Assembly (NCBI GenBank): GCA_964483325.1
Contig: CAZAAW010000006.1
Location: forward strand, 1-64,000
DNA: 64,000 nt
Reading direction: 5' to 3'
DNA from: CAZAAW01 sp964483325
GTDB lineage: Bacteria; Pseudomonadota; Alphaproteobacteria; Rhizobiales; Kaistiaceae
The notes under the pieces were generated by a model. It was given only the letters and a program-made list of their open reading frames with translations. It had not been told where the DNA came from and searched no databases. Shown here in pieces: positions 24,701-32,920 of this stretch. The translations under genes were made by a program, and so were the position numbers. The stretch's first letter is position 1, and each line of letters starts with the position of its first letter.

Positions 24701-27200
24701 CGAGGTCCTCGTGCAGGCGGGTGCCCTGCGCGGTGATCGCCTCGCCGAAGCGGCCGCCGGCCTCGACGATGCGGTCGTGGACCTCCATGCCGCGGCGCTC
24801 GATCGTCTCGGCCATCTCCTGACCAGAGCCGACGATCTTGTCATGGGCGGTCATGGCGCGCCGCTCGATGGCGTCGGCCAGCTCGGCGCCGGAGGTGACG
24901 ATCTTCTCGTGCACGTCCATGCCGTGGCGTTCGATGGTCTCCGCCATCTGCGCGCCGGAGGCGACGATCTTGTCGTGGACCTCCAGGCCCTGGCGCTCGA
25001 TCGTGTCGACGATCTCGGTGCCGGAGCCGATGATCTTCTCGTGGATGGCGATGCCGCGCGTCTCGATGGCGCTGGCGACGTCCTTGCCCGAGGCGATGAT
25101 CTTCTGGTGGATCGAGCTACCGCGGTTCTCGATCGTGTCGGCAAGCTGGCCGGTCGATTCGACGATCATGTCGTAGAGCGCCGTGCCGCGGTTCTCCAGC
25201 GTCTCGGCCACCGAGCGGCTCGACTCGACGATCTTCACATGGATGTCGTTGCCGGTGGTGGCGATGCGGTCGGCGATCTCGTTGCCGGAATCGAGGATCA
25301 GCTCGTTGATGGCATTGGTCTTGGCGGCGATCGTCTCGGCGATCTCGTTGCCCGAGGCGATGATCGTCTCGTTGATCTTGAGGCCGCGGACGGCGATCGC
25401 CTTGGCCACCTCGCCGCCCACCGTGGCGAGGCGGGCGGTGAGCTCGGCGCTGCGCGTGTCGAAGCTCTCGTTCACCGCATTGGCGGCAGTGTCGATGGTA
25501 CTGCGCAGCGTCGCGGTGCGCGACTCGATCAGGCTGGCGATGGTCTCGCCGGTATTGCTCAGCCGGTCGGTGAGCTGGGCGCCGTGGACGGAGATCGCCT
25601 CGAAGATGCGGTCGCCGGTCTTCGACAGGCGCTCGGCCAGCGAGCCGCCGCCCGAGGTGATCGTCTCGGCGATGCGGGTGCCGGTCTCGTCGAGCTTCTC
25701 GTTGATCTCCTGGCCGCGCAGGGCGAGGTCGACGAGCAGCGTCTCGGCGTTGTTCTTGAGGGCGGCGTTGACGTCCTTGGCGTGGTTGTAGATCGTCTCG
25801 GCGACCTGGTTGCCGGTGTCGGAGATCGACCGCGTGATCTCCAGCGTGCGGCGGTCGAGCCCTTCGGTGATCTCGCCGCCGATGCGCGCCATCGTCTCGC
25901 TGACGTCGCGGCCGCGCTCGGCGACCCGGTCGGCCATGGCGCGGCCGGTGGTCTCCAGCGTGTCGGTGATCTCGGCGCTGCGCTGCAGCAGCGTGTCGGT
26001 GACGTCGGCGCTGGTGGCGGCCAGCGATTCCGACACTTCCGCGACGGTGCTGGCGAGGCGGTGGACGAGGTCCTCGCCGCGGATCGCCAGCTTGCTGACG
26101 ATCGTCTCGCCGGCGCTGCCGAGCGCCATGGTGATGTGCTCGCCGCGGTCGACCAGCGCCTCGGTGATGCGGGCGCCGGAATTGGTGACGTTCTCGGCGA
26201 TGGCGTCGCTGGCGAGGCGCAGGTCCTTGGACAGCGACTCCTGCGCCGAGACGATCGAGGAGCGGACGCGTTCCGAATTGACGAGGATCGCCTCGCGCTG
26301 GCCAGCGAGATCGTCGATCAGGCTGCGCATGCGCAGCTCGTTGTCGCTGTAGGAGCGCTCCAGCGACGAGACCTCGTTCTGGACCATCACCTCCAGCTCG
26401 CTGGCGCGGGCGAGGGCGCGCTCGATGCCGTCGCCGACGGCGGCGATCTCGCGCCGGATGGCGGTGCTCACCGAGACGACGGAATCGATTGCGACATTCT
26501 CCGGCTCCGACAGGCGGGCGATGACGCCGTCGAGCGACCGGGCGAGGATGCGCAGCTCCTGCGAGCGCCAGGCGATGGACGCAATGGCCCAGATGAAGCC
26601 GACCGGCACGGCGATGAGCAGGGCGAGATTGGTGAAGCTCGGCGCGCCGGGAATGGCATTGCCGCCGGGGTTGAGGGCGCCGGCGCCGAAATTGGTCAGC
26701 ACGTAGAACAGGACGCCGGCGATCCACAGCACCGTCAGCAGCGTCGCCGCCGGATAGATCAGGCGCGACGGGCGGTCATAGGTGGCGGCCGGGGCGCGGC
26801 GGTCGTCATTGGCGGCGAAGCGCGTCTGCTGGCGCGGCGGCGGCTCGGCCGGACGGGCGGCGGGACGCGGCGGTTCGGCCGGCGTCGGCTCGGGGAGGGC
26901 GCGGGCAGTGGCCTCGGGTCGGCGTGCCGGCCCGACGGCTGCCGCCGCCTCGGCGCGGCGCGTTTCGGCGCGGCGGATCGGCTCGGCCCGGCGCGGCGGC
27001 TCGGGCACCCGCGGCGGCACATCGCGCGGCGCGCTGCGCGGCGGCTCCGGCACGCGCTGGCGCACCTCGGGACGGGGGCGGGCGGCCTGGGCGGCGGGCG
27101 CCTCGGGCGCTCCATCCGGTCCGAATTCGAGCCGCAACGCTTTTTCGACCGCCGAGATTGCCTCGTCGTCGAGATTCTTGGACTTGGGATTAATCGCCAT
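21735..27200 (-). CDS. Giant coiled-coil membrane protein, growth pole ring (GPR) homologue
   Basis: A 1821-residue protein. Residues 1-145 are Pro/Ala/Arg-rich and disordered. Two membrane helices lie at about 147-170 and 191-211. A very long helical region (about 212-1400) follows, with short-period repeats of the apolipoprotein/kinesin-like type, then an Ala/Pro-rich linker (about 1500-1700) and a conserved C-terminal block containing VWDRFRRGERNVFTRRLY. This matches the architecture of Agrobacterium GPR, a ring at the growing pole needed for unipolar elongation (2115 residues there). About residues 590-820 hold a near-perfect 21-22 residue array with the pattern G-x-x-[IV]-H-[ED]-K-I-[IV]-x-S-G. 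Its own terminator follows; a 414-base promoter region precedes it. Confidence 0.82.
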   Translation of the reverse strand: MAINPKSKNLDDEAISAVEKALRLEFGPDGAPEAPAAQAARPRPEVRQRVPEPPRSAPRDVPPRVPEPPRRAEPIRRAETRRAEAAAAVGPARRPEATARALPEPTPAEPPRPAARPAEPPPRQQTRFAANDDRRAPAATYDRPSRLIYPAATLLTVLWIAGVLFYVLTNFGAGALNPGGNAIPGAPSFTNLALLIAVPVGFIWAIASIAWRSQELRILARSLDGVIARLSEPENVAIDSVVSVSTAIRREIAAVGDGIERALARASELEVMVQNEVSSLERSYSDNELRMRSLIDDLAGQREAILVNSERVRSSIVSAQESLSKDLRLASDAIAENVTNSGARITEALVDRGEHITMALGSAGETIVSKLAIRGEDLVHRLASTVAEVSESLAATSADVTDTLLQRSAEITDTLETTGRAMADRVAERGRDVSETMARIGGEITEGLDRRTLEITRSISDTGNQVAETIYNHAKDVNAALKNNAETLLVDLALRGQEINEKLDETGTRIAETITSGGGSLAERLSKTGDRIFEAISVHGAQLTDRLSNTGETIASLIESRTATLRSTIDTAANAVNESFDTRSAELTARLATVGGEVAKAIAVRGLKINETIIASGNEIAETIAAKTNAINELILDSGNEIADRIATTGNDIHVKIVESSRSVAETLENRGTALYDMIVESTGQLADTIENRGSSIHQKIIASGKDVASAIETRGIAIHEKIIGSGTEIVDTIERQGLEVHDKIVASGAQMAETIERHGMDVHEKIVTSGAELADAIERRAMTAHDKIVGSGQEMAETIERRGMEVHDRIVEAGGRFGEAITAQGTRLHEDLDDRFNAITDVINTRGPALVSHLGEKAQELEAAFAGRLDTFGASVRSHIDNAGESLDANARRIDEALDARARQINQTLIERTRELADAFSNGHQEVSRIVDTQLTDVTSRLADRTQELGSLLEQRFNTINYSLDEHAAQIADTFSRGREAFSGLVETQMGEVTGSLAERTQDLSTMLESRLAALDDGLGRRAAQLVERTQELSSMLNERVSIINASLGARAAEVAETLDNRAVHLQQVLDDRLVAIVETLGQRTETVAESIRGALSETTDRMVEDSAAVGELLRNAASDIGVVLSKASADIEQNLGGRAVGVTDAIEQRTREFNDVLRSRNIELANLLDNQGNTLLRTLEHRGSEITTRVVDVGDTILDLLSTKSAKIVEMVLERSSEAAQALTESGDAVSQSFANTNEKLRADVSEIVEHLGRSNDMLQKLLSTTSGNLAQIETNLTARSEEFQATIDQAVQTTDRSSSALAYQVSLLRGVADDVMDRVGTIADRFDNHSRSLSEAARHVSEANLQIENTIGERRNALEALANSLNQRRDAIEAMMGNFVTTIETALKSAEERAAAISGTLGNNAATAAKAIVAQLEDVNSTAASEGQRAAEAVRAASRTLMEEMGAAIKTATERFAEASQEIRSAAHKMEEELGATRKELKEGAFQLPEEVRESADTMRRVVADQIQALAELTEIVTRNGAGSDVARPRSEIRAAETAAYAVAAPRPAEPRRPAAETRPAAPEPAAAPVSEAEAPAEPVVEPAPEAPAAAAESDEPVAAAKGAPARVNRPVSRPATPAAAPAAARPRPAAPAQNGNGAANGAALATATRPQAAAAPPAPGNPGWMSDLLRRASQDAPAGQGGVAVATKPAAGKGKDAPTNGSKGPQTALNTLSADIARAIDHQASIDVWDRFRRGERNVFTRRLYTLQGQQTFDEIKKKYQRDADFKEAVDRYVNDFEKLLNEVTQNGQDRNAGNAYLISDTGKVYTMLAHASGRFD

Positions 27201-27540
27201 CGTTCAGCCTCGCGCCCGTACTCGATACATTGCCGGTCGCTTCCGGAAGCAACACGCTCCGGATCGTCGTACGAGGTGGCTGTGCTGACGGAGATATGAC
27301 GGCTACCGGCCGCCCGTCCCTGACCTCACCCATCCCCCTCGCGACGGACCGACCGCCATCGGACCCGTGGTGGCCATGCCTGATCGCCGCCACTGTCCGG
27401 TAATGGCACAATGCACCGCCCCAAACAAGAAACTCCGGCAAGGCTTTGGCGCCTCGCAGGAGCTGAAAGACGCCATGGTAAAGCAGGCCAAAATGCGGCC
27501 CGCCGCAGAATGCCAAGCGTCCCGGGCCGGCACAGTGTCG

Positions 27541-27555
27541 TTAACGATATCTTAA
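27541..27555. promoter_or_regulatory. CtrA box (TTAA-N7-TTAA) upstream of the HPt gene
   Basis: TTAACGATATCTTAA matches the full CtrA consensus TTAA-N7-TTAA and lies 60 bases before the HPt ATG. A further TTAA half-site is at 27575. The region 27201-27614 between the divergent gpr and HPt genes is otherwise featureless; the box is about 340 bases from the gpr start, so it more probably serves the HPt gene. Confidence 0.65.
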
Positions 27556-27614
27556 GAAAGCTGACAATTCATGGTTAATTGGCCGTCAACCGGTCGGACG
27601 AAGAGGCCGCGGCC

Positions 27615-27974
27615 ATGACGGATGGGGACGAAAAGGGGGCGGCGCCGCCGCCCGGCGCAGCGCCGCCGGTCGATCTCGACCATCTGGCGCGGCACGTTTT
27701 CGGCGATTCGAACCTGGAGCGCGACGTCCTGCGCCTGATGGCGGAGCAGGCGGCCGAACTGCCGGACCGCATCCGCCGGGCCGAGGCGGGGCCGGAGCTG
27801 TCGGCGCTGGCCCACCGCCTGCGCGGCGCGGCGCGCGCCGTCGGTGCCGCGGCCCTGGCCGAGGCGGCGGCCGCCGTCGAGGAGGCGGGCGACGCCGCCG
27901 ACGGGCGGCTGGAACGGCTGGAGGAGGCCGCCGCGGCGGTGCGGCGCTTCATCCGGACCTATTTGTCGCGCTGA
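27615..27974 (+). CDS. Small histidine phosphotransfer (HPt) domain protein
   Basis: A 119-residue protein with one four-helix HPt domain (about 20-118). SALAHRLRGAARAVGA carries the phosphoacceptor His67 in the HxxKGxA-like context (here HRLRGAA, with Arg in place of Lys). Residues 8-18 are Ala/Pro-rich. It should relay phosphate between a hybrid kinase and a response regulator. It is not ChpT, which is a larger dimeric pseudo-kinase. The ATG at 27615 is preferred over an upstream TTG. The perfect CtrA box upstream suggests cell-cycle or motility control. The partner proteins are unknown. Confidence 0.8.
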   Translation: MTDGDEKGAAPPPGAAPPVDLDHLARHVFGDSNLERDVLRLMAEQAAELPDRIRRAEAGPELSALAHRLRGAARAVGAAALAEAAAAVEEAGDAADGRLERLEEAAAAVRRFIRTYLSR

Positions 27975-28076
27975 TCCGCGGCCCCGGCGAGGCTGGTACG
28001 GCCGCCGCAAATCACCTATATCCGCGGCGCCGCCGCGGTTCCTCGCCGGCAGCCCTTTCCCTCCTTTCAGAGCAGC

Positions 28077-28397
28077 ATGGCGAAGATCACCTACATCACG
28101 TCCGACGAGACCATTTTCGAGGTCGAGGCCGAGAACGGCTCGACGGTCATGGAAAACGCCATCCGCAACCAGGTGCCGGGCATCGAGGCCGAATGCGGCG
28201 GCGCCTGCGCCTGCGCGACGTGCCACGTCTATGTCGACGAGGCGTGGATGCCGGTGGTCGGCGAGCCGGAGCCGATGGAGGAGGACATGCTCGACTTCGG
28301 CTACGATGTGCGGCCGAATTCCCGCCTGTCCTGCCAGATCCGCGTCAGCGACGAACTGGACGGGCTCGTGGTGCGGGTTCCGGAGCGGCAGGGCTAG
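28077..28397 (+). CDS. [2Fe-2S] ferredoxin, adrenodoxin/FdxB type
   Basis: A 106-residue electron carrier. Cluster ligands are Cys40, Cys46, Cys49 (ECGGACACATCHVY) and Cys86 (RLSCQIRV), the vertebrate-adrenodoxin spacing. Cys44 is extra. The acidic loop EPEPMEEDMLDFGYD is the usual partner-binding surface. In this lineage such ferredoxins feed P450s or Fe-S cluster assembly. The next gene, 112 bases downstream, is a ferredoxin-NADP reductase and is the probable electron donor. Confidence 0.92.
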   Translation: MAKITYITSDETIFEVEAENGSTVMENAIRNQVPGIEAECGGACACATCHVYVDEAWMPVVGEPEPMEEDMLDFGYDVRPNSRLSCQIRVSDELDGLVVRVPERQG

Positions 28398-28509
28398 GCT
28401 TGGCAGGCGGTTTTTGCTCCGGCCTTCCGGCGCCGGGGCAAGTCTTTGCTTTCCAGCCCTTACATCTGCGGCTAGACCGCTGTGGCCTTTTCCAGCGAGT
28501 GGAGCACCC

Positions 28510-29538
28510 ATGACTTCGCCCATCGAGACCGATGTCGTCATCGTCGGCGCCGGCCCTGTCGGCCTTTTCGCCGTCTTCGAGCTCGGCCTTCTCGATATAC
28601 GCTGTCACCTGATCGACATTCTCGACAGGGCGGGTGGCCAGTGCGCGGAGCTCTATCCCGAGAAACCGATCTACGACATTCCCGGCTACCCGACGATCAC
28701 CGGGCAGGACCTGGTGGACCGGCTGCTGGAGCAAGCGCGGCCCTTCGGCCCGACCTATCATTTCGGCCAGATGGTGGAATCGCTGGAACGCCAGCCGGAC
28801 GGCCGCTTCGGCCTCACCACCGACCGCGGCGAGACCTTCCTGTGCAAGGCGGTGGTGATCGCCGCCGGCGGCGGCTCCTTCCAGCCGAAGCGTCCGCCGG
28901 TGCCCGGCATCGAGGCCTATGAGGGCACCTCAGTCCACTATGCCGTGCGGCGCATGGAGGATTTCCGCGACCATGACGTGCTGATCGTCGGCGGCGGCGA
29001 CTCGGCGCTCGACTGGACGCTCAACCTGCATCCGCTGGCGCGCAGCATCACCCTCCTGCACCGCCGCGACGAATTCCGCGCCGCCCCGCACAGCGTCGAG
29101 CAGATGCGGGCGCTGGTCGCCTCGGACAGGATGAAGCTGGTGCTCGGCCAGGTGACGGGCCTCAGGGGCGAGGCCGGCCAGGTCAGCCATGCGCTCGTCA
29201 AGGACAAGGACGGCCAGGAACTGGAGCTCACGGCGACGCGCATCCTGCCCTTCTTCGGGCTGACGATGAAGCTCGGCCCGGTCGCCAACTGGGGCATCAA
29301 CCTGGAAGAGAACCTGATCCCGGTCGACACGGCGCGCTTCGAGACGTCGGAGCCGGGCATCTTCGCCATCGGCGACATCAACACCTATCCGGGCAAGATC
29401 AAGCTGATCCTGTGCGGCTTCCACGAGGCGGCGCTGATGGCGCAGGCCGCGTCGAAGATCGTCTACCCGGACAAGCGCATCGTCTTCCAGTACACGACGT
29501 CCTCGTCGAGCCTGCAGAAGAAGCTCGGCGTTATCTGA
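28510..29538 (+). CDS. Ferredoxin-NADP reductase, thioredoxin-reductase-like
   Basis: A 342-residue FAD enzyme. VVIVGAGPVGLFAVFELGL is the FAD-binding loop, VLIVGGGDSALDW the NADPH-binding loop, and GIFAIGDINTYPG the second FAD contact. There is no CxxC redox pair, which separates it from thioredoxin reductases and places it with the Bacillus/Rhodopseudomonas FNR type. The aromatic C-terminal tail FQYTTSSSSLQKKLGVI stacks near the flavin in that family. It reduces ferredoxin with NADPH (or the reverse); the adjacent adrenodoxin-type ferredoxin is the likely partner. Confidence 0.93.
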   Translation: MTSPIETDVVIVGAGPVGLFAVFELGLLDIRCHLIDILDRAGGQCAELYPEKPIYDIPGYPTITGQDLVDRLLEQARPFGPTYHFGQMVESLERQPDGRFGLTTDRGETFLCKAVVIAAGGGSFQPKRPPVPGIEAYEGTSVHYAVRRMEDFRDHDVLIVGGGDSALDWTLNLHPLARSITLLHRRDEFRAAPHSVEQMRALVASDRMKLVLGQVTGLRGEAGQVSHALVKDKDGQELELTATRILPFFGLTMKLGPVANWGINLEENLIPVDTARFETSEPGIFAIGDINTYPGKIKLILCGFHEAALMAQAASKIVYPDKRIVFQYTTSSSSLQKKLGVI

Positions 29539-29549
29539 CGCCGCCGCCC

Positions 29550-29723
29550 ACCTCTCCCGGTTGGGAGAGGTCGGGAGCCTTGGTGAGCGAAAGCGAACCT
29601 AGGCGGACGGGTGAGGGATGGGCCGGTGGTGATTTCACGCCGAGCCGCAACGCCGTCACGATCGGCGTCGGTAACCCTCACCCGGAAACGCTGCGCGTTT
29701 CCGACCACTCCCGGGGGGAGAGG
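29550..29723. repeat. Composite dispersed repeat, inverted copy
   Basis: Reading left to right this is the reverse complement of the part B-part A unit at 16996-17158: GGTCGGGAGCCTTGGTGAG and CCTAGGCGGACGGGTGAGGG (part A), then CCCTCACCCGGAAACGC (part B) and a GGGGGGAGAGG edge. It lies between two convergent genes and ends at the stop codon of the molybdoenzyme gene. There is no coding sequence. Confidence 0.72.
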
Positions 29724-30521
29724 TTAAATCCCGCCGTACCACTCGTAGCCGCGGTCTTCCCAATAGCCGCCCATGCCGCCGAAGATGTCGTCGAAGCTTT
29801 CGACGAGCGCGATGCTCTTCAGGTATTTCGCCATCTTGTAGCCGAGCTGGCGCTCGATGCGGACGCGCAGCGGCGCGCCGTTGGGGATCGGCAGCGTCTC
29901 GCCGTTGAGCTCGTAGGCGAGGATCGTCTGCGGGTGGTAGGCGTCCTCCATGTCGATGCTCTCGTAATAGAGGTTGGAGCCGTTGAGCGGCACCGTGCCG
30001 AGACCGTCGTAGCAATAGAAGACGACGTATTTCGCCTCCGGCTTGACCCCGACCTCCTCGAGGATCGTCGACAGCTGAGGCCCCTTCCACTTGCCGATGG
30101 CGCTCCAGCCCTCGACGCAGTCGTGGCGGGTGATCTGCTCGCGCGCCGGCAGGGCGCGCAGGTCGGCCAGCGAATAGTCCCGAGGGCGTTCCACCAATCC
30201 GCCGACCGCGAGCTTCCAGTCGGCGAAATTGTTGGCGGCGAGCGCCTGGTACTCCGCCTCGCGCGGGTTATGCGTGCCGTTCGACTTCACCCCCGGCGAC
30301 AGGTCGGCCTCGGTGAATTCGCGCGCCAGCGTGGTCGGCCGCACGACGGTCCGCTGCGCCGCCTTGGTCAGGTCCTCGGTCTTGCCGAGGAAGTTCCGGA
30401 ACCACGGCCTGTAGCCGAGATTGTCGCAGCCTGCGAGCGCCGCCGAGCCGAGCGCCGCGGCGCTGCTGAGGAGCAGCGCCCGCCGGGTCATCGGCACCGG
30501 GCGTGCGGACCTACGATTCAT
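29724..30521 (-). CDS. Exported sulfite-oxidase-fold molybdopterin oxidoreductase
   Basis: A 265-residue protein of the sulfite oxidase/YedY (MsrP) fold. The N-terminus has a twin arginine (TRRALLLSSAAALGSAALAGC), ending in an LAGC lipobox, so it may be Tat-exported and lipid-anchored. The molybdenum-coordinating cysteine is in TRHDCVEGWS. DRGYEWYGGI closes the chain. Its start overlaps the cytochrome b stop by 11 bases, so the two form a redox pair. A role in methionine-sulfoxide repair like MsrP is possible, but the partner is not an MsrQ-type protein. A Met at residue 11 is an alternative start. Confidence 0.83.
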   Translation of the reverse strand: MNRRSARPVPMTRRALLLSSAAALGSAALAGCDNLGYRPWFRNFLGKTEDLTKAAQRTVVRPTTLAREFTEADLSPGVKSNGTHNPREAEYQALAANNFADWKLAVGGLVERPRDYSLADLRALPAREQITRHDCVEGWSAIGKWKGPQLSTILEEVGVKPEAKYVVFYCYDGLGTVPLNGSNLYYESIDMEDAYHPQTILAYELNGETLPIPNGAPLRVRIERQLGYKMAKYLKSIALVESFDDIFGGMGGYWEDRGYEWYGGI

Positions 30522-31764
30522 GGCGTTCTTCTCCCAGGAGATAGCGACCGGTCACCATCGAGCGCAGATTGTTGCGCACGCCGGAGATCAGCACCACGGC
30601 GACATGCACGATGACGAAGAGGACGATCAGGGCGGCGCAGATGAAGTGCACGGTGCGGGCGCCCTGGCGGCCGCCGAAGAGCTCCGGCAGCCAGTGGAAG
30701 GCGGCGTTGAGCGCCGGCGACATCGCCAGGCCGGCGACGATCAGTACCAGGATGACGACGAACAGGCCGAGATAGGTGATCTGCTGGATGATGTTGTAGC
30801 GCCGGGCTTCCTCGCCGCGCGGCCAGCGCAGCAGCAGGTGCTGCCGCACCGTCCTGCCGAAGCCGCGCCAGTCCCTGCCTGTCGGGACGAGGTCGCGGAT
30901 GTGCCGCGAGGCCAGCGTCCAGCCGGCATAGACGATGCCGTTGATGACGAAGATCCACGCGAACAGGAAATGCCACAGACGGCCGGTGGCGAGATCCTGG
31001 CCGGCAGGCAGGGTCGCCCAATAGGGGAAGCCGTGGAAAATGGGAACCTCTTCGCCGCGGGCGTTGGTGGTCCACGTCGCGCCGAACAGGCCGGTCGTCT
31101 CGATCGTCCAGTTGCCGATCTTGGTAATGCCGATCGGCTTGCCCCCGTCAGGCCCGTTTATCGGCCGCATCTGCAGCACTGTATCTTTGTACCAGCCCTG
31201 ATCGTCGAATTTTGACGTGTGGCCCCAGTAAAGCGCCGGGTGGGCGTTGAAGATCTGCAGGCCGCTCATCAGCAGCACCAGGATGGCGAAGGCGTTGATC
31301 CAGTGCGTGACGCGGACCACCACGGAGTGGCGGCGAACGCCGGGGCCTTTCTCGTAGGAGCTGGTGATCGTCACGGCGACGATGCCAGCGGCGGCAACCA
31401 GCAGGAAGGCGGCGGCGATCAGCAGCGTCAGCGGCACGGGCGTCGTTCGCGCCAGGAACACCTTGGCGAACAGGCCGAGAAGCCCGAGCGCGCTGGTGAT
31501 GAAGAAGAAGACGCCGATGCCGGGCCGCCACAGGACGAAGGCGGCGCCGAGCAGTGCGAAGACCGGTGCCAGGCCGAAGAAGGCCGTCCACACCATCGCC
31601 GGGTCGGCGTTCCAGACGAAGACCTGGCCGAGATTGTGAAAATTGGCGGCGATGGCCGGCCCCAGCGCCGCGATGCCGTCGGGCCTGAGAGCCAGCGCCC
31701 ACAGGCCGGCGCCGACGGTTGTCGCCGCCCCCAACAATCCAAGTATCGCCGCTACGATCGGCAT
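30511..31764 (-). CDS. Cytochrome b (b561/Ni-Fe hydrogenase type) with N-terminal membrane extension
   Basis: A 417-residue inner-membrane protein. Residues 1-130 form about four helices without obvious cofactor residues. From about residue 140 a cytochrome b561-like domain has haem-ligand histidines in VRVTHWINAF, LWHFLFAWIF and FVIVHVAVVL. It probably passes electrons between the quinone pool and the periplasmic molybdoenzyme encoded by the overlapping downstream gene. It is twice the size of MsrQ. Alternative starts at 31821 and 31869 would add a basic leader; 31764 was chosen because the first helix starts there. Confidence 0.8.
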   Translation of the reverse strand: MPIVAAILGLLGAATTVGAGLWALALRPDGIAALGPAIAANFHNLGQVFVWNADPAMVWTAFFGLAPVFALLGAAFVLWRPGIGVFFFITSALGLLGLFAKVFLARTTPVPLTLLIAAAFLLVAAAGIVAVTITSSYEKGPGVRRHSVVVRVTHWINAFAILVLLMSGLQIFNAHPALYWGHTSKFDDQGWYKDTVLQMRPINGPDGGKPIGITKIGNWTIETTGLFGATWTTNARGEEVPIFHGFPYWATLPAGQDLATGRLWHFLFAWIFVINGIVYAGWTLASRHIRDLVPTGRDWRGFGRTVRQHLLLRWPRGEEARRYNIIQQITYLGLFVVILVLIVAGLAMSPALNAAFHWLPELFGGRQGARTVHFICAALIVLFVIVHVAVVLISGVRNNLRSMVTGRYLLGEERHES

Positions 31765-31885
31765 GGCCCACCCGCGTTTCCGGGCCGGTATTCTCCGGCC
31801 TTTGCTTGTGGCCGGCAACATAGCGGATTTGCCGCGGTTTTGCCGCCCCGCTCCAGACCGTCGGGTCATAAGCTTGTGATAGGCG

Positions 31886-32920
31886 CTAGGGCGCCGCGTC
31901 GGCGGCTTTCGGCGTGCGCTTGGTCAGCTCGGCAACGACGTCGCTCATGCGCGGCGGCTTGCCGGCGATGAAGGGGAGGGGCCGGCAGACCTCGATGGCG
32001 GCGATGCCCACCCGCGCCGTCAGGATGCCGTTGATGACGCCCTCGCCGAGCCGCGCCGAGATGCGGGCGGCGATGCCGTGGCCGAGGAACTGCTGGACGA
32101 TCGAGTCGCCCGCCGCCATGCCGCCGGTGACGGCGAGATGGGCGACGACGCTGCGGGTCAGCCGCACGAAGCCGAGGAAGCCCGGCCGGCCGCCGTAGAG
32201 CGCCGCCAGGCGGCGGATGAGCCGCATGATCTCGGCGAGGACGAAGAGCACGTCGACTAGGGCGCGCGGCGAGATGGCGGTCACCACCGAGACGCGCCGC
32301 GCCGCGCTCATCACCATGCGCCGCGCCGCGTCGTCGAACGGGGCGAGGACTTCCGTCTCGGCGAGGCCGATCAGGTCGCGGCCGTCGATGATCTCGCGCA
32401 GGTGGCCGGCAAGGGCGGCGCGGCCGCGCGCCGTTTCCGGCCGGTTCTCGTAGAGCGCCAGGACCTGGCGGGTCGCCGAGCGCGCCTGCTCGCGGCTGTC
32501 GGTGGCGGCGGCCTCCGTCGCTTCCGCCAGGATCTTGCCGATGCGACGCAGGCTGAGGAGGCCGATCACCTCCCGGACGAGGATGGCGAGCAGCGCCACC
32601 ACCGCCAGCGCCGTCAGCACCACGCCGACCCAGCCGAGCCAGCCGGTGCGCTGGAACAGCGTGTCGACGAGGTTGGCGACGGCGAGGCCGAGCGCCAGCG
32701 TGATGAGGCCGCCGACGCCGGTGACGAGGATGCCGGTCCAGCGGAACCGCCGCCGCTGCGGCAGCGCCGCTGGCACCGTCTCCGCCTCGGCAAAGACGTC
32801 CGGCTCCTCGATCAGCACGGGCTTAGTCTGGCGGCCGATCTGGTCCGTCTCCGCCTCCTCGGCGAAACGCACGCGGTCGAGGCGGAAGGCGGCCGGCCGG
32901 CGGGGCGACGGCTCTTTCAT
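31886..32920 (-). CDS. ycjF: YcjF family membrane protein (TIGR01620/UPF0283)
   Basis: A 344-residue inner-membrane protein of the YcjF family. An acidic soluble N-terminus is followed by two helices at about 62-85 and 95-118 (ILVTGVGGLITLALGLAVA and VGVVLTALAVVALLAILV), and a conserved C-terminal region includes VVTAISPRALVDVLFVL. Family function is unknown; it is nearly always paired with ycjX. The start overlaps the ycjX stop by four bases (ATGA). Confidence 0.9.
   Translation of the reverse strand: MKEPSPRRPAAFRLDRVRFAEEAETDQIGRQTKPVLIEEPDVFAEAETVPAALPQRRRFRWTGILVTGVGGLITLALGLAVANLVDTLFQRTGWLGWVGVVLTALAVVALLAILVREVIGLLSLRRIGKILAEATEAAATDSREQARSATRQVLALYENRPETARGRAALAGHLREIIDGRDLIGLAETEVLAPFDDAARRMVMSAARRVSVVTAISPRALVDVLFVLAEIMRLIRRLAALYGGRPGFLGFVRLTRSVVAHLAVTGGMAAGDSIVQQFLGHGIAARISARLGEGVINGILTARVGIAAIEVCRPLPFIAGKPPRMSDVVAELTKRTPKAADAAP

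Noticed and set aside
24740..25420. Regular DNA repeats that might be a CRISPR array
   Set aside because: The periodicity is about 63-66 bases and stays in frame with the GPR coding sequence; the repeats are protein-level and have no unique spacers or cas genes nearby.
21711..27299. A 1862-codon open frame on the plus strand antisense to the GPR gene
   Set aside because: Its composition (Arg, Gly, Ala, His, Asp-rich with no domain) is what the mirror frame of a GC-rich coding strand gives. The minus-strand protein has membrane helices, repeats, a conserved C-terminus and a terminator.
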